12,247 nt of DNA from Nitrosopumilaceae archaeon (lineage in GTDB: Archaea; Thermoproteota; Nitrososphaeria; Nitrososphaerales; Nitrosopumilaceae). The first letter of the stretch is position 1. Every line of letters starts with the position of its first letter. Under the pieces are notes generated by a model that worked only from the letters and a program-made list of their open reading frames with translations, was not told the origin of the DNA and did not search any database. Position numbers and translations under genes: made by a program. This document shows positions 1-6,248 of the stretch, in pieces. Location: assembly GCA_021296165.1 (NCBI GenBank), contig JAGWAW010000024.1, positions 1 to 12,247 of the forward strand, in the 5' to 3' direction.

Positions 1-93
1 CCCAGGCTGCTTTTACCTTTTGAGGTGATTTTCACATCAATTACAGCGTGGGATGGCACGGAGAGCGTGGACAACCCCTTCGTAGCGGCTACC

Positions 94-101
94 TTTAAAA
101 G
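94..101 (+). promoter_or_regulatory. TATA-like box for the 33-codon micro-gene
   Basis: The sequence TTTAAAAG is centred about 26 bases before the ATG at 123. That is the archaeal spacing for transcription to start at or next to the start codon. The box is nearly symmetric, so it could also act leftward. Basis: seen in the sequence, with the role inferred from spacing. Confidence 0.5.
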
Positions 102-122
102 ATAATTGTGCGTACTCATACC

Positions 123-224
123 ATGGGAGGTGCAAAGACGTACAGGAGATACGCCGCCCAAGTCGAACGTGATGACCCGGAGGCCGCCAGACTGCTCAGA
201 CGTGTGGCCGATGTGATGGAGTAG
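123..224 (+). CDS. Leaderless micro-protein, 33 residues, unknown function
   Basis: This short frame starts at ATG 123 and ends at TAG 222-224. The product begins MGGAKTYRRYAAQVERDD and ends VADVME. It is highly charged, rich in Arg, Asp and Glu, and could form one amphipathic helix. No signal peptide, cysteine motif or membrane segment is visible. Support is the TATA-like box at 94-101, placed for a leaderless transcript, and codon choice like the flanking genes. It converges with the TPR-like gene on the other strand, 58 bases away. I recognise no family. A competing minus-strand frame (119 to 1) runs off the window over the first part. Function cannot be assigned; existence as a gene is moderately likely. 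Confidence 0.45.
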   Translation: MGGAKTYRRYAAQVERDDPEAARLLRRVADVME

Positions 225-282
225 CAATTCGCTTTTCAACCGGGTACGGGCCCGGCGCCCAAGATGGGTGTCCCGTGGAGTG

Positions 283-1086
283 TTACTCCGTACCCATCTC
301 GTCCATGAGGGCCAGGAACGAGTGGTGTCGCGGAAACTTTGCCAGCATGCGGGCGCACAGATCCCGGGCGCCCTTGACATCACCGCTCTCCCGCAGGATG
401 TTGATCTGCATAAGGCGGACGTCGTTCGTGGACATGCTGTCGAACCCGTCGTCGGCCTCCTCGCACCACTCCAGAGCCTTTGCCGTATTACTCCGAGCCG
501 CCTCTATGTCTACCATGAGGGTGCACGCGTAGTCGTACGCCTCGCCGTGGTCCAGCGTCTTCTGTGCCGTGGCGGCGGCCCCCTCTGTGTCGCCGGCCTT
601 GAGGAGCAAGCGACCCCGGTTGACCCACAGGTAGGGATCACCCTGACCCGACCGCGCCTCCCACTCGCTGCAGAATCTATCCATCTCATCAATCCTGTCC
701 ATCTGGTACAGCATGTCGGCATGCTGGTACTCTATCTGGTCCTCGCCCTCCATCTGCTGCCCGGACACGGCCAGCGCCTCGTCTTGTCGTCCCAGCCGGA
801 ACAGCGCGTCGGCCTTTGCCATCAGCGGCATCGTTCGGGGTCCGTACTTGGAGATGATCTCGTCGGCCAACCTGATGGCCTCCTCAAACATTCCCTGTCT
901 GTTCAGGTTGTTAACCTGCGCCTCCTCCACGACCCGCTCCATGTTGGCTCTGACATCATCCATGGATCCGGGCATCTGGCCGCGCCTGCCTGCCTCCTCG
1001 GGCGCCCGCTCGCGCCTTGCGCGGCCCTCCCGACCCTTGGCCCTCCATCCCAATGGGGGATTCTTGATCTTTCGCCGCTTGCCCAT
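283..1086 (-). CDS. TPR-like repeat protein, probably soluble
   Basis: The 267-residue product begins with a very basic stretch (residues 1-35, rich in Lys and Arg). Repeated helix pairs of tetratricopeptide type follow, seen as spaced Ala/Gly/Leu patterns around residues 54-82 (FEEAIRLADEII), 86-112 (ADALFRLGRQDEALAV), 155-180 (RGRLLLKAGDTEGAAATA) and 225-255 (GDVKGARDLCARMLAKFP). TPR arrays serve as protein-binding scaffolds; the partner is unknown. There is no signal peptide or membrane helix. A GTG at 1101 would add five residues, but I prefer ATG 1086 because a TATA-like box (1112-1119) lies about 29 bases upstream, allowing a leaderless transcript. The gene is divergent from the ATP synthase subunit K gene. 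Family call is good; specific role unknown. Confidence 0.8.
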   Translation of the reverse strand: MGKRRKIKNPPLGWRAKGREGRARRERAPEEAGRRGQMPGSMDDVRANMERVVEEAQVNNLNRQGMFEEAIRLADEIISKYGPRTMPLMAKADALFRLGRQDEALAVSGQQMEGEDQIEYQHADMLYQMDRIDEMDRFCSEWEARSGQGDPYLWVNRGRLLLKAGDTEGAAATAQKTLDHGEAYDYACTLMVDIEAARSNTAKALEWCEEADDGFDSMSTNDVRLMQINILRESGDVKGARDLCARMLAKFPRHHSFLALMDEMGTE

Positions 1087-1111
1087 CCGCCCGCCATTCA
1101 CACTAGGCTGC

Positions 1112-1119
1112 TATAAAAG
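1112..1119 (-). promoter_or_regulatory. TATA-like box for the TPR-like gene
   Basis: Read on the minus strand this is CTTTTATA, about 29 bases before ATG 1086. It favours that start over the GTG at 1101. Read on the plus strand it is TATAAAAG, but then it is too far from the next plus-strand gene (1208) for a leaderless transcript. Confidence 0.5.
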
Positions 1120-1173
1120 GTGGAGCGGCCCTCCCGGCCTGGATCCGGCGTCCGCCACTTCCATGGTTGAGGG

Positions 1174-1181
1174 TTTAAATT
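1174..1181 (+). promoter_or_regulatory. TATA-like box for ATP synthase subunit K
   Basis: TTTAAATT is centred about 30 bases before ATG 1208. Transcription would start at or within a few bases of the start codon. No purine-rich ribosome binding site is obvious in the interval. Confidence 0.5.
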
Positions 1182-1207
1182 AGGATTGTCGGGAGTCGCA
1201 TCCGTAC

Positions 1208-1513
1208 ATGAAACCCATTGTCTTGGCACTGCTGGCGGCAACATTAGCTACTACTGCGGGCATGGCGGGAACCGCCTATGCGCAGGATGGCTCGGCCGCC
1301 GGATCTGACTCGATGAAAATACTGGGTGCCGGCTTGGCATTTGGTTTGGCGGCATTTGGCGCGGGCATAGGCCTAGGCCAGGTGGGCGCAGCGGGTCTTG
1401 CGGTGATCAGTGAGAATCCAGCACTTCAATCAAAGGTATTCATCTTTGTCGGCATGGTGGAATCCATCGCGATATACGGTATCGTCATGATGTTCATCAT
1501 ACTGGGGCAGTAA
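1208..1513 (+). CDS. atpK: A-type ATP synthase membrane rotor subunit K (proteolipid c)
   Basis: The 101-residue product is the ion-carrying rotor ring subunit of the archaeal ATP synthase. Residues 1-25 look like a cleaved signal peptide, with a hydrophobic stretch ending TAYAQDG. Two membrane helices follow: a glycine-rich first helix (about 38-64, with GAGIGLGQVGAAGLA) and a second (about 76-99) holding the ion-binding carboxylate Glu85 in VESIAIYG. The loop ISENPALQSK between them is typical. Gln58, Glu85, Ser86 and Tyr90 are residue types that build the Na+ site in some sodium-driven c-rings, although the Gln-Glu spacing here is 27 rather than the 33 of the Ilyobacter tartaricus subunit. 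No other ATP synthase gene is in the window, so the gene is a stand-alone unit. It ends before a T-tract terminator. Confidence 0.92.
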   Translation: MKPIVLALLAATLATTAGMAGTAYAQDGSAAGSDSMKILGAGLAFGLAAFGAGIGLGQVGAAGLAVISENPALQSKVFIFVGMVESIAIYGIVMMFIILGQ

Positions 1514-1525
1514 GCAGACCTACGA

Positions 1526-1530
1526 TTTTT
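1526..1530 (+). terminator. T-tract terminator after atpK
   Basis: A run of five T lies 13 bases after the atpK stop codon, with no stem before it. Short T-tracts alone can terminate archaeal transcription. The next gene is convergent, which fits a stop here. Confidence 0.4.
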
Positions 1531-1555
1531 GTATACTATGGCGTCCCTAGGCGCC

Positions 1556-2026
1556 CTATCTGCTGTACTCCAGCGTCTCCACGTCCAGGAGCCTCCGGCA
1601 GTACCGGCACTGGAACTTCTTGCCGGTCTTGTCCACCACCTCCATGACCGACTCTATCATCTCGGCGCTTCCGGTTATGCAGCTGGGGTTGGGGCAGCGG
1701 AATATGCGGTCGATGGCGTTGGGCAGAGAGACCCGCCGCTTCTCGGCCAGCTTGTAGTTCCGGATCTTGTTGATGGTGGCATTGGGGGATATCACGGCCA
1801 GCTTGTTGGTGTCGTCCTCCTCCAGAAAGCGGTTCTCCACCTTTACTATGTCCTTCTTGCCCAGCTTTCCGCTGGGCACGTTGAGGGCCACCGTGACCAA
1901 GCCCCCGTCGGATCCGTCTATGCCCAGCGCCTCCAGCACCCGGAGGCCCCGGCCCGTGTCTATGTGGTCTATGACGGTCCCCTGGCGTATGCGCCGCACC
2001 AGCAGCTCGGAGGTGTCCATACCCAT
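1556..2026 (-). CDS. pyrI: Aspartate carbamoyltransferase regulatory chain
   Basis: The 156-residue product is the nucleotide-sensing zinc subunit that assembles with the catalytic PyrB trimers, conferring feedback control on the first committed step of pyrimidine synthesis. The N-terminal allosteric domain shows the family segment GTVIDHIDTG (16-25) and, later, NKLAVISPNATINKIRNYKL (74-93). The C-terminal zinc domain has its four cysteines at 111, 116, 140 and 143 (CPNPSC and CRYC). Length is normal for PyrI. Two starts are possible, ATG 2026 or ATG 2020; a TATATAT sequence at 2045-2051 lies 22 and 28 bases upstream of them, so the second may be the leaderless start. It is transcribed away from pyrB rather than with it. 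Confidence 0.95.
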   Translation of the reverse strand: MGMDTSELLVRRIRQGTVIDHIDTGRGLRVLEALGIDGSDGGLVTVALNVPSGKLGKKDIVKVENRFLEEDDTNKLAVISPNATINKIRNYKLAEKRRVSLPNAIDRIFRCPNPSCITGSAEMIESVMEVVDKTGKKFQCRYCRRLLDVETLEYSR

Positions 2027-2061
2027 AAATCACACATTTGGTGGTATATATCATGGCGGTG
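2024..2061. promoter_or_regulatory. Bidirectional pyrI/pyrB promoter region
   Basis: Only 37 bases separate the outermost pyrI start (2026) from the pyrB start (2064). A TATATAT box at 2045-2051 is spaced to serve pyrI leftward. CATAAAT at 2024-2030 is the candidate box for pyrB rightward, centred about 36 bases before its ATG. That leaves room for a leader of about 10 bases carrying GGCGGTG (2055-2061), which resembles a ribosome binding site. The two transcripts' control elements therefore overlap, and the pyrB box covers the pyrI start codon. Confidence 0.5.
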
Positions 2062-2063
2062 TC

Positions 2064-2990
2064 ATGAATCCCTTCCACAACCAGAGCGTCGTATCCATCC
2101 GGGACTTGGGGAGGGACCGGCTGGAGGCCGTATTCGAGGCCACCGACCGCATCCGGACCATGCCGCCGGAGCGCAGGCGCGAGCTGTGCCGGGGGCGGAC
2201 CCTGGGGTACGTCTTTTATGAGCCCAGCACGCGCACTAGGCTGAGCTTCGAGGCGGCCATGTCGTCGCTGGGGGGCAGCTCGCTGGGACACGCGGACGCG
2301 GCGTCCTCCTCTGCAAAAAAGGGCGAGAGCCTGGCTGACACGGTCCGCACCATATCGGCGTACTCGGACGTGGTGGTGCTGCGGCACCCGCTGGACGGCT
2401 CCAGCCGGTTCGCCGCCGAGGTGTCGTCCAAGCCGGTCATAAACGCCGGCAGCGGCACCGAGGAGCACCCCACCCAGGCGCTGCTGGACATCTACACCAT
2501 AAAGAAAGAGAAGGGCAGGGTGGATGGCCTCAACATAGGGATAGTGGGGGACCTGAAGCACGGCAGGACCGTGTACTCCTTGCTGTACGGCCTCTCGGGG
2601 TACGACGTGAACGTCCACCTGGTGTCGCCCCCGTCGCTGAGGATCCGGCCCGAGTTCGCGTACGGCACCAAGAGGCGCATGAAGATGTCCACGTACGGCG
2701 ACCTGGGGGAGTGCGCCGGGGAGATGGACGTGCTGTACGTAACCCGGATACAGAGGGAGCGGTTCGCCGACGCCGAGGAGTACGCGAAGGTCCGTGGCAG
2801 CTACGTTGTGGGCCTGGATATGCTGCGCCGCATGAGGCCGGACTCGATCATAATGCACCCGCTGCCCCGGGTCGACGAGATCGCCCCGGAGGTGGACTCC
2901 ACGCCGCACGCCCGCTACTTTGAGCAGGCAGAGTACGGCAAGCACGTGCGCGCCGCCCTGCTGCACCTGCTGCTCAATAAGGACGCATAG
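2064..2990 (+). CDS. pyrB: Aspartate carbamoyltransferase catalytic chain
   Basis: The 308-residue enzyme joins carbamoyl phosphate to aspartate to form N-carbamoyl-aspartate. The carbamoyl-phosphate loop STRTR is at residues 55-59. Ser/Lys of the 80s loop (SSSAKKGES, 81-89) reach in from the neighbouring subunit. HPTQ is at 135-138, Arg168 is in GDLKHGRTV, the aspartate-binding Arg229/Gln230 pair is in TRIQRER, and HPLPRVDEI is at 265-273. Length matches the family. I chose ATG 2064 because the open frame upstream belongs to the antisense pyrI gene and because GGCGGTG sits just before it. The gene is divergent from pyrI, so balanced production of the two chains must come from the shared intergenic region. 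Confidence 0.97.
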   Translation: MNPFHNQSVVSIRDLGRDRLEAVFEATDRIRTMPPERRRELCRGRTLGYVFYEPSTRTRLSFEAAMSSLGGSSLGHADAASSSAKKGESLADTVRTISAYSDVVVLRHPLDGSSRFAAEVSSKPVINAGSGTEEHPTQALLDIYTIKKEKGRVDGLNIGIVGDLKHGRTVYSLLYGLSGYDVNVHLVSPPSLRIRPEFAYGTKRRMKMSTYGDLGECAGEMDVLYVTRIQRERFADAEEYAKVRGSYVVGLDMLRRMRPDSIIMHPLPRVDEIAPEVDSTPHARYFEQAEYGKHVRAALLHLLLNKDA

Positions 2991-3147
2991 GGGCATACGG
3001 GCCGCGCGGGGCTGCCATTTCCGGTCAGGCGGTGCAGCGCCGCCGGTACAACCCCGTGTCTATAATACGCCCACCCTGAGTGACCGCGCGGCGCGTATCT
3101 GTGCCCGCCCGGGCCACGGGCTCGACGTACCGCCGGGGGCACCAACC

Positions 3148-3154
3148 ATATATT
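3148..3154 (+). promoter_or_regulatory. TATA-like box for the LON-domain gene
   Basis: ATATATT is centred 20 bases before ATG 3171 and 26 bases before an in-frame GTG at 3177. A TTG at 3153 in the same frame lies inside the box and is therefore unlikely to be the start. Confidence 0.45.
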
Positions 3155-3170
3155 GGAACGGCTGCACCGT

Positions 3171-3887
3171 ATGTTCGTGGAGCCCCGCACCATACCCGTA
3201 TTCCCGCTGGACTTGGTGTTGTTTCCACGCCAGGAGCTGCCTCTCACCGTATTCGAGCCCCGCTACAAGCAGATGGTCGAGGACTGCATGATGGGGGACA
3301 AGCTGTTCGGCGTGTGCCTGGCCGGCCGGGACAGCATAGAGGGCTGGCGGGCCCCGGTCCGGGTGGGGACCATGACCAAGATAACATCGTGCCGGGACGA
3401 GGGGCTGGACGGGCTGCGCCTGAATATAGGGACGGTGGGGCGGGGGCGGTTCCGCATACTGGAATTGGTGCCCCCCTGCATGGAGATGCCGCCCGACTAT
3501 GACCCCGCCTCGCTGGAGGGCCACCGCCGGTTCGCCGAGCTGCACCAGAAGGCCGGGGGCGGCAAGGCGTACATCCGGGCCCGGGTGGAGATGATCCCCG
3601 AGATGGACCAGAGCATATCCGTCTCCCAGTGGAAAAGTATGGTGGATGCCTGGAAGCGCCAGGCGGCGCGTAGGGCGGACCGGGGCGTGGACCCGGAGTC
3701 GCTGGACATGCACCTGGACATGCATCTGAAACAGTACTATCTGGCGACTGACACGCCCACCCCCGAGTACGTGTACTCGCTGGCGGCGCTGGGCGCCGGC
3801 TCGCCGGAGGACCTGCAGCCCATACTGGAGGCCGACACCGCCGAGGACTTGGTGGAGAGGGTGGTGTCCCTGATGGAGGCCGACTAG
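3171..3887 (+). CDS. LON substrate-binding (N-terminal) domain protein
   Basis: The 238-residue product carries a stand-alone LON N-terminal domain: TIPVFPLDLVLFPRQELPLTVFEPRY (split here as residues 7-18 and 19-32), then FGVCLAG, a VGTMTKI strand and GLRLNIGTVGRGRFRILEL. There is no AAA+ ATPase or Ser-Lys protease part, so it is not the protease itself. Proteins of this shape are usually thought to bind protein substrates or partners. The C-terminal half (about 105-238) is helical with no motif I know. The start is ATG 3171 or GTG 3177. Its TAG stop touches the ATG of the next gene with no spacer, pointing to one transcript and coupled translation with the PEFG-CTERM protein. Confidence 0.82.
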   Translation: MFVEPRTIPVFPLDLVLFPRQELPLTVFEPRYKQMVEDCMMGDKLFGVCLAGRDSIEGWRAPVRVGTMTKITSCRDEGLDGLRLNIGTVGRGRFRILELVPPCMEMPPDYDPASLEGHRRFAELHQKAGGGKAYIRARVEMIPEMDQSISVSQWKSMVDAWKRQAARRADRGVDPESLDMHLDMHLKQYYLATDTPTPEYVYSLAALGAGSPEDLQPILEADTAEDLVERVVSLMEAD

Positions 3888-5231
3888 ATGGGGAGCACAG
3901 GGCTCCTGCTGGCATGCCTGGCGTGCGCGGCGGCGTGCGCGGCGGCCCCGGCCTTCGGCCACGGCCTGGGACTTGACACCCTGACCGCCACTGTGGGCGG
4001 TGCAACGTATGAGATTACGGCCCAGCTGCCCGACCGGTTTGACGACGACTCCAAGATACTGGTCGTGACCGTGCGGGACACCGCCCTGCCGGAGACCCCC
4101 GACGTGGTGCTGCACATGGATGTCATGCACGGGGGCGGGTCCATACTGCAGGACACGTTCCTGGCCGAGGGCGGCTCCCTGAGCCTGGGGATAGTCACCG
4201 CCGACGGCGAGGTGCGGCTATCTGGCGAGCGGCGGTCGGGCGCCCTGGCCGGCTCGCCGGAGGTGACCGGGCCGGTCTTCGGATCCGGTGGGCTGTACAC
4301 CATACAGCTGCGGATAGAGTCGGTCGGCGGCGAGGCCATGCCCGACAGTGGGGTGCACACGCTGGATCTGCTGGTGCAGGATCCGGCCCGGCACGCCGGG
4401 GTGTCGCTGGACGGCGGCGAGGCGCCCTTCACCACCAAGTCGTACTTTGATACGGTGTCAGAGTTTGCGTATGATGCGGAGACCGGAACGGTGGATCTCC
4501 GGATGCCGTTCGACTGGTCGGCGGGCCGCGTCTCCCACATTCCGGTGCTGCACATGGAGGTGCACTTCCCCAAAGATCTGGAGGAGTTTGTGACCCGGGG
4601 GTACAGCGGGAAGGTCAACGGCGTGGACCTGTTCCGGTCGTCGGTGACGGTGGACGACTTTAGCACGCCGGAGGAGCGCACGGTCCACTTTGTGCTGCTC
4701 CAGGACCACCTCAATATCATAAAGGCCCGGATGGAGCGGCCCGGCGGGCAGCTCCCCGACCACATGGTGTTTACGCTGCAGAAGACGCAGGACATCCGCA
4801 GCCAGCTGAGCGCCTTTACCCAGAACGGGGACTATCAGGTGGACATGACCTGGGAGCCGGAGCTCATACTCCCAGACCAGAGCACCAAGTTCATCTTTAC
4901 GATACGCGACGCGTACACCGGGGAGACGATCCGCAACTCGGGGTACGACTTTGTGCTGGTGCGGGACGGCAAGGTGATACACCGGGAACAGGGCGTGGCG
5001 GTGGTGGGCGGTGACTTTAGGGAGTATATGTTCACCGAGGAGCAGGCAGGCGCCGCCGCCGTCCGCATAGAGAACATACAGGGTACCGGCCAGCATGTGG
5101 AGTTCACGTTTGCAGTGGCCCCCGAGTTCGGCGCGGCGGCGGCCCTGGTGCTGGTGGCGGGGGCAGGCGCCGTGGCGGCGCTGTCCCGGCTTGGGATGCT
5201 GGGCTGGCGGCCGGCCGCCACGGCGCGCTAG
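3888..5231 (+). CDS. Secreted PEFG-CTERM surface protein
   Basis: The 447-residue product has a signal peptide (residues 1-24, cysteine- and alanine-rich, ending PAFGHG) and a long beta-rich extracellular part with no enzyme motif I recognise. At the C terminus the motif PEFG (412-415) is followed by an Ala/Val/Leu membrane helix and a short basic tail (GWRPAATAR). That tripartite tail is the PEFG-CTERM sorting signal known from thaumarchaea, expected to be processed by an archaeosortase and to attach the protein to the cell surface. Segments such as TWEPELILPDQSTKFIFTI and AYTGETIRNSGYDF suggest immunoglobulin-like or other beta-sandwich domains (inference). It begins one base after the LON-domain gene stop. 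No archaeosortase gene is in the window. Confidence 0.85.
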   Translation: MGSTGLLLACLACAAACAAAPAFGHGLGLDTLTATVGGATYEITAQLPDRFDDDSKILVVTVRDTALPETPDVVLHMDVMHGGGSILQDTFLAEGGSLSLGIVTADGEVRLSGERRSGALAGSPEVTGPVFGSGGLYTIQLRIESVGGEAMPDSGVHTLDLLVQDPARHAGVSLDGGEAPFTTKSYFDTVSEFAYDAETGTVDLRMPFDWSAGRVSHIPVLHMEVHFPKDLEEFVTRGYSGKVNGVDLFRSSVTVDDFSTPEERTVHFVLLQDHLNIIKARMERPGGQLPDHMVFTLQKTQDIRSQLSAFTQNGDYQVDMTWEPELILPDQSTKFIFTIRDAYTGETIRNSGYDFVLVRDGKVIHREQGVAVVGGDFREYMFTEEQAGAAAVRIENIQGTGQHVEFTFAVAPEFGAAAALVLVAGAGAVAALSRLGMLGWRPAATAR

Positions 5232-5233
5232 GC

Positions 5234-5255
5234 GCCGCATGTTCGGGGATGCGGC
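5234..5255 (+). terminator. GC-rich hairpin after the PEFG-CTERM gene
   Basis: A perfect 7-base stem (GCCGCAT and ATGCGGC) with an 8-base loop starts two bases after the stop codon. A second hairpin, GCCGGC around an 8-base loop, follows at 5266-5285. No T-tract follows, so a role in ending transcription or protecting the mRNA end is inferred. Confidence 0.4.
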
Positions 5256-5265
5256 CTGCCGCCAC

Positions 5266-5285
5266 GCCGGCATGCGGCCGCCGGC
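5266..5285. repeat. Second GC-rich inverted repeat
   Basis: The self-complementary hexamer GCCGGC occurs at 5266-5271 and 5280-5285 around an 8-base loop. It lies 10 bases after the first hairpin and may form part of the same transcript end. The rest of the stretch up to about 5500 holds no gene I can support. Confidence 0.35.
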
Positions 5286-5500
5286 CCGGACTCAGTTATG
5301 ACACTGAGATGTCGCCCTCCGGTATGGTTTTCGGGAGTTTCACCGCCAGACCGGATGCGCCTGCACATTCGGCGCCCTGTCTGGGCTTGGAGCATGATGC
5401 CGGGAGGCCGCCCCTCCGCGGGATGCCGCCCCGGGGAGCCTATTTCAGTTTGGCAGCGTTTTTTGCACGGGTTTGCTGGACTGTTGCATCTGCGCGGCCT

Positions 5501-5701
5501 GTTGCACGCCCGGTTCTCGTCGGTGAATCTCTCGGCACCGGGGCATGCGTCGGCCTCGATAAATGCCAAGAGGCGGCCGCGATGGTCTCCGGCACGGTAT
5601 GGCCCTGATGGTATGGTCTGTCCTTGATGCCCGCGACTGCCGTCTTCCTCCTGCCCTTGTCGGCGCGCCCGTTCTCGCGCCCGCCCAGATCACCCGTCCG
5701 C
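5501..5701 (-). pseudogene. Frame-shifted DDE-domain remnant of an IS1595-like transposase
   Basis: Downstream of the stop of the zinc-ribbon fragment, the minus strand still encodes pieces of the transposase catalytic domain in two other frames. One frame gives GGRENGRADKGRRKTAVAG then IKDR, matching the Gly-Gly/Lys-rich region of this family. After a shift near 5575 another frame gives LLAFIEADACPGAERF then TDENRACN (5501-5529), matching the family's second catalytic Asp in a TDE motif, with the usual AY changed to AC. The expected first Asp-Glu of the VEVDE-type motif is not visible, nor is the final Glu region. The element is therefore dead. No terminal inverted repeats were found. Confidence 0.6.
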
Positions 5702-6151
5702 CTATCTGGCGCCGGCCATCAGGTCCGGCCCCGCCAGGGTGCGCCACACCCCCCTGAGTCTGTGCAGCAGGAACCACGCCGAGCTCTGGCTTATTCCCAG
5801 ATCCCGGCCCAGCCGCGTGCTGGATATGCCCTTGGGCCGGGTGGCGAGCAGGTATGTGGCAATGGCCCAGCTTCGGTAGCTGATCTTGGAATGTTCCATG
5901 ACCGTACCGATCTTGACGCTGAAACGCCTGTCGCACTCGGAGCAGTAGTACGGCATACTCGGGTGCTTGGTGGTGCAGGTGTATCCGTATCCGCATCGGG
6001 GGCACTTGCGGCCGTCCGGCCACACGTTTCCCTCCAGCCACTCCATCGCAGCCTGGTCATCTGGAAACATGTCTAACAGATCCGGCAGGGACAGGTCCTT
6101 GTATTCGGGCGAGCCCGGGCCGCCTTTTGCCTTTGTGGACTGTTCGTCCAT
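5702..6151 (-). pseudogene. IS1595-like transposase, N-terminal zinc-ribbon fragment
   Basis: A 149-residue open frame holds the N-terminal part of an IS1595-family (ISXO2-like) transposase. It has an acidic start, LPDLLDMFPDDQAAMEWLE, a zinc ribbon with Cys50, Cys53, Cys70 and Cys73 (CPRC and CSEC), then FSVKIGTVMEHSKISYRSW and a helix-turn-helix-like part with SSTRLGRDLGISQSSAWFLL and HRLR. Full transposases of this family run to roughly 300 residues with a DDE domain after HRLR; here the frame stops at TAG 5702-5704 and the DDE domain survives only as shifted pieces downstream. The fragment could still be translated and bind DNA, but this is unproven. It is divergent from the solute-binding protein gene. 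Confidence 0.75.
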
Positions 6152-6216
6152 GCTGGTATTGTGTCTAGTTAGTACTTAACCTGTATCTATCAGATGGTTC
6201 CCTTAACTAAGCGCAG

Positions 6217-6224
6217 TTATTACA
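6217..6224 (+). promoter_or_regulatory. Weak TATA-like box for the solute-binding protein
   Basis: TTATTACA is centred about 29 bases before GTG 6249. It is a weak match but at the spacing seen for other genes here. It supports GTG as a leaderless start. Confidence 0.3.
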
Positions 6225-6248
6225 TGCATTAGGGTCTCCTAGCCGCAA

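Noticed and set aside
1..119. Minus-strand frame from ATG 119 running off the left edge (MSTHNYLLKVAATKG...)
   Set aside because: It reads like protein, but there is no TATA-like box at the right distance, the visible part is only 39 codons, and it competes with the promoter of the better-supported micro-gene at 123.
5280..5345. Minus-strand tail encoding LAVKLPKTIPEGDISVS before a stop
   Set aside because: It looks like a protein end, but no supported open frame or start leads into it; it may be a remnant of a gene hit by the IS element.
5478..5506. Direct repeat CTGTTGCA, twice about 20 bases apart
   Set aside because: It is too short, and lies in the degenerate transposase region. There are no further copies, so it is not a CRISPR or iteron array.
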